Shown here: piece by piece, positions 48,981 through 53,042 of the stretch
Layout of the letters: each line of letters starts with the position of its first letter
How positions within the stretch are numbered: the first letter of the stretch is position 1
From: Clostridiales bacterium
GTDB lineage: Bacteria > Bacillota > Clostridia > Christensenellales > Aristaeellaceae
Direction of reading: 5' to 3'
Length of the DNA: 53,042 nucleotides
Assembly (NCBI GenBank): GCA_022787165.1
Contig: JALFVL010000019.1
Span: forward strand, 1-53,042
Position numbers and translations under genes: made by a program
Notes under the pieces: model-generated
What the model was told of the DNA's origin: nothing
Seen by the model: the letters and a program-made list of their open reading frames with translations, nothing else
The model's database searches: none

Positions 48981-49712
48981 ATGAAGAAAGGCGACGCGAG
49001 GAGGGAGGAGCTGCTCGCCACGGCGGAGCGGCTGTTCTGCACCAGGGGATACGAAAAGACCTCGGTTCAGGATATTCTGGACGAGATGGGCTTTTCCAAG
49101 GGCGGCTTCTATCATCACTTCGACAGCAAGCTCGCCGTGCTGGAGGCCATCTGCCAAAAGCGCGCGCAGGAGAGCTGTGCGCAGGCCAGGGAGGCTGTGG
49201 CCGGCCTGACCTCGGCTGTCGACCGGCTCAACGCGCTGTTTCACAGTGCGCCGCTGTGGAGCGGCGGACAGCCGGGCTTTGTCTCGCTGCTCATCCGCGT
49301 GGCCTATCGCGAGGACGGCGCGCTGATGCGCGAGAAAATGAAGCAGAGCCAGCTTGAGGGGCTTCAGGGCGTGCTGGAGGAGATTTTGCAGGAGGGCGCG
49401 CGCACGAACGCGTTCTTCGTGACGGATGTGCCCACATCCGCGGCGCTGCTGCTGCGGCTCTACGCCCAGTTTGCGGACGAGGTTGCCTTTCTGCTCGCGC
49501 AGGAGGACAGCGAGGAGCGGCTGACAGACGGCCTTTTGCGCAGGCTGAGCGTCTATCGTGCGGCGATTGAGCGATTTCTGCTCGCGCCCTTTGGTTCCAT
49601 TGTGCTCTTTGAGGGCAAGGAGCTCCAGCTGCTGGCGCGCGACATCCTGCGCGGACGCATCCGCGAGCGGGCAGACGCCATGCTGGCTGGAAGGGATTCC
49701 TTCGGCGTCTGA
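48981..49712 (+). CDS. TetR/AcrR family transcriptional regulator
   Basis: 243 residues. N-terminal HTH: RREELLATAERLFCTRGYEK, TSVQDILDEMGFSKGGFYHH. The rest is helical and ligand-binding. It is longer than most TetR proteins. It follows the vanW-type gene by 18 bases, so it probably shares the rex transcript. No target operator is obvious. Confidence 0.87.
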   Translation: MKKGDARREELLATAERLFCTRGYEKTSVQDILDEMGFSKGGFYHHFDSKLAVLEAICQKRAQESCAQAREAVAGLTSAVDRLNALFHSAPLWSGGQPGFVSLLIRVAYREDGALMREKMKQSQLEGLQGVLEEILQEGARTNAFFVTDVPTSAALLLRLYAQFADEVAFLLAQEDSEERLTDGLLRRLSVYRAAIERFLLAPFGSIVLFEGKELQLLARDILRGRIRERADAMLAGRDSFGV

Positions 49713-49748
49713 GCGGGTTCTCACAGCGCGGCAAAAACCCTGCGCTCG

Positions 49749-49777
49749 TTGACAAAAAACGCCTTGCGGAGTATAAT
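49749..49777 (+). promoter_or_regulatory. Promoter of greA-lysS
   Basis: Perfect consensus: TTGACA (49749-49754), 17 bases, TATAAT (49772-49777). Confidence 0.9.
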
Positions 49778-49879
49778 TTAACAACATGGCGAATTGCAAA
49801 AAGCACACAGGCTTCACGCAATTCCCGTTTCGCCCTTCGCCGGGAGGCGGAGGCGCATGACAAAAAAGGAGAGACGCTT

Positions 49880-50365
49880 ATGGCAGACGGCAAGCATCTG
49901 GTTGTGACACGCGAAGGCCTTCAGAAGATGAAGGAGGAGCTGGAATACAAAGAGACGACAGAAAAAATGCGCATCGCGGAGCAGCTCAAGGTCGCGATTT
50001 CCTACGGCGACCTGAGTGAGAACGCGGAATACGACGCGGCGAAGAACGATCAGGCGACGCTCGAGCAGCGCATCAACGAGCTCAAGCAGATGATCGAGAA
50101 CGCGGTGGTCGTCGACGAGACCAAGATCGATACCGACACCGTCGGCTTCGGAACCCGCGTCACCATCGTCGATGTGGACGACGAGGATGAGGAGGAAGAA
50201 GTCTATACGATCGTGGGCACCTCCGAGTCTGACCCGGTCAACGGCCGCCTGTCGAACGAATCGCCGGTTGGCGCCGCGCTCATCGGCGCGCACGTTGGCG
50301 ACACCGTCGTGGCGCAGACGCCGGGCGGAAACCGCCGCCTGCGCATTGTGAATATCGCGCTGTGA
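49880..50365 (+). CDS. greA: Transcription elongation factor GreA
   Basis: 161 residues: N-terminal coiled coil with the acidic tip ISYGDLSENAEYDAAKND, whose Asp and Glu enter the RNA polymerase channel, then the FKBP-like domain (YTIVGTSESDPVNGRLSNES, SPVGAALIGAHVGDTV). It rescues backtracked polymerase. A perfect consensus promoter lies upstream; lysS follows after 57 bases, a common Firmicute pair. Confidence 0.97.
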   Translation: MADGKHLVVTREGLQKMKEELEYKETTEKMRIAEQLKVAISYGDLSENAEYDAAKNDQATLEQRINELKQMIENAVVVDETKIDTDTVGFGTRVTIVDVDDEDEEEEVYTIVGTSESDPVNGRLSNESPVGAALIGAHVGDTVVAQTPGGNRRLRIVNIAL

Positions 50366-50422
50366 GACAGGCCTGTCGGGGCAGAGCATTTCAGTTGAGT
50401 GAAGAGAGAAAGAGGAAACACC

Positions 50423-51907
50423 GTGGCAGAAGAGTTGACCATCACCGCGCCGGAGCTCAGCGAGCAGGAGCAGATTCGCCGCGCCAAGCTGGAGCGCTAC
50501 CAGCAGGAAGGGCGCGATCCCTATACCATCACCCGCTATGACCGCACGCATACCTCCAAAGAGATTCTCGCCGGCTTTGAGGCGCTGGAGGGGCAGGAGG
50601 TTTCCATCGCGGGCCGCATGATGAGCCGCAGGATCATGGGCAAGGCATCCTTCGTGCATCTGCTCGACGGCGAGGGCCAGATTCAGGCCTACGTGCGCCG
50701 CGAGGATGTCGGCGAGGATGTCTATGCCGACTTCAAGACGATGGATATCGGCGACATCCTCGGCATCCGGGGCACCGTCTTCCGCACGAAGACCGGCGAA
50801 ATCTCCGTGCATGCGACGTCGCTGACGCTGCTGACCAAGTCGCTGCGCGTGCTGCCGGAGAAGTGGAACGGCCTCAGAGATCAGGATATCCGTTACCGCC
50901 AGCGCTACGTTGACACCATTGTCAATCCGCAGGTCAAGGAGACGTTCATCAAGCGCAGCCAGATTCTCAAGGCCCTGCGCGAATTCCTGGACAGCAAGGG
51001 CTTCCTGGAGGTCGACACGCCCGTGCTGCAGACGATTGAGATCGGCGCGAACTCCCGCTCCTTTGTCACGCACCACAATGCGCTGGATATCCCGATGTAT
51101 CTGCGCATCGAGACGGAGCTCTACCTCAAGCGACTGATCGTCGGCGGCTTTGAGAAGGTCTACGAGGTGGGCCGCATCTTCCGCAACGAGGGCATGGACA
51201 CCCGGCACAATCCGGAATTCACGACCATCGAGCTGTATCAGGCCTATGCCGATTACAACGATATCATGAACCTGGTCGAGGAACTCTACGTCTATGTGAC
51301 GCAGAAGGTCTGCGGCACGCTCAAGATCCAGTATCAGGGCAACGAGATCGACATGACCGCGCCTTGGACGCGCATGACGATGGCCGAGGCCGTCAAGAAG
51401 TATTCCGGCATCGATTACTATGCCTGGGAGAGCGACGAGCAGGCCCGCGCGGAGTGCGAGGCGCGAGGCGTGCACGTTGAGAAGAACGCTGTCAAGGGCG
51501 AGTGCCTGGAGGCATGCTTTGACGAGTTCGTCGAGGCGAACCTCATCCAGCCGACGTTCATCACCGATTATCCGGTGTCGATCTCTCCGCTGGCCAAGCG
51601 CCGCAAGGATGATCCGGAGATCACGGAGCGCTTTGAGCTCTTTGCCAACGGCTTTGAGCTGTGCAACGCGTTCTCCGAGCTCAACGATCCGATTGATCAG
51701 CGTGGCCGCTTTGAGCGCCAGGCTCTGGCCAAGCGTGCCAAGGGCGAGCATGCGGACATCGATGAGGATTTTGTCGCCGCGCTTGAATACGGCATGCCTC
51801 CGACGGGCGGCCTCGGCTTCGGCGTGGATCGTCTGGTGATGCTGCTGACCGACAGCGCCAGCATCCGCGACGTGCTGCTGTTCCCGACGATGAAGCCGCT
51901 GGGATAA
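50423..51907 (+). CDS. lysS: Lysyl-tRNA synthetase, class II
   Basis: 494 residues. OB-fold anticodon domain (VSIAGRMMSRRIMGKASFVH), then the class II core with motif 1 near LREFLDSKGFLEVDTPVLQT, motif 2 around VYEVGRIFRNEGMDTRHNPE and motif 3 GLGFGVDRLVMLL. GTG 50423 is preferred (AGAGGA 7 bases upstream); GTG 50399 is possible. It charges tRNA-Lys, one gene for which is at 35631. Confidence 0.97.
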   Translation: MAEELTITAPELSEQEQIRRAKLERYQQEGRDPYTITRYDRTHTSKEILAGFEALEGQEVSIAGRMMSRRIMGKASFVHLLDGEGQIQAYVRREDVGEDVYADFKTMDIGDILGIRGTVFRTKTGEISVHATSLTLLTKSLRVLPEKWNGLRDQDIRYRQRYVDTIVNPQVKETFIKRSQILKALREFLDSKGFLEVDTPVLQTIEIGANSRSFVTHHNALDIPMYLRIETELYLKRLIVGGFEKVYEVGRIFRNEGMDTRHNPEFTTIELYQAYADYNDIMNLVEELYVYVTQKVCGTLKIQYQGNEIDMTAPWTRMTMAEAVKKYSGIDYYAWESDEQARAECEARGVHVEKNAVKGECLEACFDEFVEANLIQPTFITDYPVSISPLAKRRKDDPEITERFELFANGFELCNAFSELNDPIDQRGRFERQALAKRAKGEHADIDEDFVAALEYGMPPTGGLGFGVDRLVMLLTDSASIRDVLLFPTMKPLG

Positions 51908-51920
51908 TTCCATGATTTAC

Positions 51921-51971
51921 AAAGCCTGATTTTTCCTGGTATTGCAGGAAAGGTCGGGCTTTTGTTTTTTT
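51921..51971 (+). terminator. Terminator of greA-lysS
   Basis: AAGCCTGA...TCGGGCTT outer stem with an inner TTCCTG/CAGGAA stem, followed by TTGTTTTTTT. Confidence 0.9.
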
Positions 51972-52010
51972 GCCGTGATGTACGCCATACGCGCAAGGGC
52001 GGTTTGCCAC

Positions 52011-52039
52011 TTGAATCCCACCCGGTTTTCCTGTATAAT
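52011..52039 (+). promoter_or_regulatory. Promoter of the MBL-fold gene
   Basis: TTGAAT (52011-52016), 17 bases, TATAAT (52034-52039). Confidence 0.8.
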
Positions 52040-52076
52040 GGCAGTATATAATCAGAGAAACTGGAGAATAGTGAAG

Positions 52077-52979
52077 ATGTACAAAAGAATGCTTTGCGCG
52101 CTGTTTGCGCTCCTTCTGTTTTGGATGGCATGTGCTGCCCTCGCCGAGGAAAGGCGCGTATTCATGGCAGGGGAGACGGCGCCCTTCGGCGACGATGAAA
52201 GGCTGCTGACGCTGTATGTCTGCCCGCTGATGGGCGCGGACAGTATGCTGCTCACCTTTGAGGAACACAGTATGCTGGTGGATATGGCGAAGGAAAGCCA
52301 GGCGGAGGATGTGCTCGCCATGCTGGAGCGCGCAGGGCTTGACGCGGTGGAATACGCGTTTAACACGCATCCGCACAACGATCATGTGGGCTCCATTCCG
52401 GTCATTGCCGGAAGGATCGGAATCGGAACGTTTATGACGGCCTTCCCGCACGACTATACCGGCTCGGCGATTGCCCAGCGCAAGGCAATCCGCGCGCTGG
52501 AGGCGGCCGGTGTGCCGATTCGCGATGTGGATGACGGGGACACCATCGACTTTGGCGATGTGGAGATCACCGTCTGGCGCCAGACGGCCTTCCCCGGAGA
52601 CAATGCCACCTCTGCGATGCTCTTTATCCGCTACGGCGAGTGTACGCTGCTGCTGACCGCCGATGTCGAGGGAAAGGGGCTTGCGAACATCGCAGAGCTC
52701 CATGACGTCAAGGCGGATATCGCCAAGGCGCCGCATCACGGGCTGACGAAGATGGATGCGTCCTTCTTTGAGGAGCTGGCGCCGGAGTACATGTTTATCC
52801 CGCACGGCAGCGTCAATACCCAGGCGTTCCAGAAGCAGGCGGATGAGAAAAACGTGGCCTATCAGTTCTGCACATGGGGGCCGATCACGATGGCAACCAA
52901 TGGAGAAAAGTGGATCGTCGAGCAGCAGATTTTTGAGGACAAGCTGGATTATGCTCAGCGCTATTTTGACAAGCGCTGA
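52077..52979 (+). CDS. Secreted metallo-beta-lactamase-fold hydrolase (ComEC-C-terminal-like)
   Basis: 300 residues. Signal peptide 1-23 (hydrophobic core, then CAALA). The MBL motif THPHNDH gives His98, His100, Asp102 and His103; later metal or active-site residues are in LLTADVEG and APHHGL. It resembles the detached C-terminal domain of ComEC, which is linked to DNA hydrolysis in uptake, but other phosphoesterase roles are possible. ATG 52077 has GGAGA 9 bases upstream; an in-frame GTG at 52071 is too close to that site. Confidence 0.85.
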   Translation: MYKRMLCALFALLLFWMACAALAEERRVFMAGETAPFGDDERLLTLYVCPLMGADSMLLTFEEHSMLVDMAKESQAEDVLAMLERAGLDAVEYAFNTHPHNDHVGSIPVIAGRIGIGTFMTAFPHDYTGSAIAQRKAIRALEAAGVPIRDVDDGDTIDFGDVEITVWRQTAFPGDNATSAMLFIRYGECTLLLTADVEGKGLANIAELHDVKADIAKAPHHGLTKMDASFFEELAPEYMFIPHGSVNTQAFQKQADEKNVAYQFCTWGPITMATNGEKWIVEQQIFEDKLDYAQRYFDKR

Positions 52980-52995
52980 GGCTGTGCCGCCGCAT

Positions 52996-53038
52996 GGCCC
53001 TGTGTCGGAGAGCGCCGACGCAGGGCCGCCTGCTTTTT
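52996..53038 (+). terminator. Terminator of the MBL-fold gene
   Basis: GGCCCTGTGTCGG/CCGACGCAGGGCC stem with one mismatch, then a GC-rich spacer and TTTTT near the window end. Confidence 0.65.
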
Positions 53039-53042
53039 CACC

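Overview
The window looks like chromosome from a GC-rich, endospore-forming member of the Firmicutes (class Clostridia), probably an anaerobic gut-type organism. Sporulation and germination genes support this: spoVT behind a sigma-G-like promoter, the spore protease gpr beside a DacF-type carboxypeptidase, and two alpha/beta SASP genes. So do the Clostridia-type rplM-rpsI, secG-rnr, rex, vanW and greA-lysS blocks, strong GGAGG ribosome binding sites, and two tripartite TRAP transporters. The genus is not claimed.

Layout: 1-2.9 kb holds the end of an LsrB-like binding protein, an LsrF-type thiolase and an AEC transporter. 3.0-6.6 kb has spoVT (minus) diverging from a TRAP operon. 6.9-16.1 kb holds two MATE exporters, a glutamine-dependent nadE broken by one in-frame TAG, gpr-dacF, and fucO with a C_GCAxxG_C_C protein. 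16.3-19.9 kb carries a small secreted protein, then a compact four-gene cluster: a YxxP-leader precursor-like protein, an HprK-like kinase, a radical SAM/SPASM enzyme and a PqqD-like protein. This is the best candidate in the window for a new RiPP-type modification system. 19.9-23.2 kb (minus) is an SOS-type mutasome cassette: S24 repressor, small unknown protein, UmuC-like polymerase and YolD-like protein. 23.4-35.5 kb is a sugar-acid (hexuronate-like) catabolic region: SDR, LacI regulator, enolase-superfamily dehydratase, TRAP transporter, esterase, RraA-like protein, split UxaA-type dehydratase, second SDR and UxaC. Two matching LacI-type operators sit in its divergent promoter region.

35.6-39.8 kb has tRNA-Lys(CTT), metK directly behind a second radical SAM gene, and a TetR regulator. 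39.9-42.1 kb has a CmpB-like membrane protein, two SASPs and tRNA-Ser(GGA). 42.3-53.0 kb is housekeeping: rplM-rpsI-secG, rnr-gpsA, rex-vanW-tetR, greA-lysS and a secreted metallo-beta-lactamase-fold protein.

Two families of dispersed intergenic repeats (three copies of R1, two of R2) lie between these blocks. No CRISPR array, transposase, phage gene or replication origin was seen.
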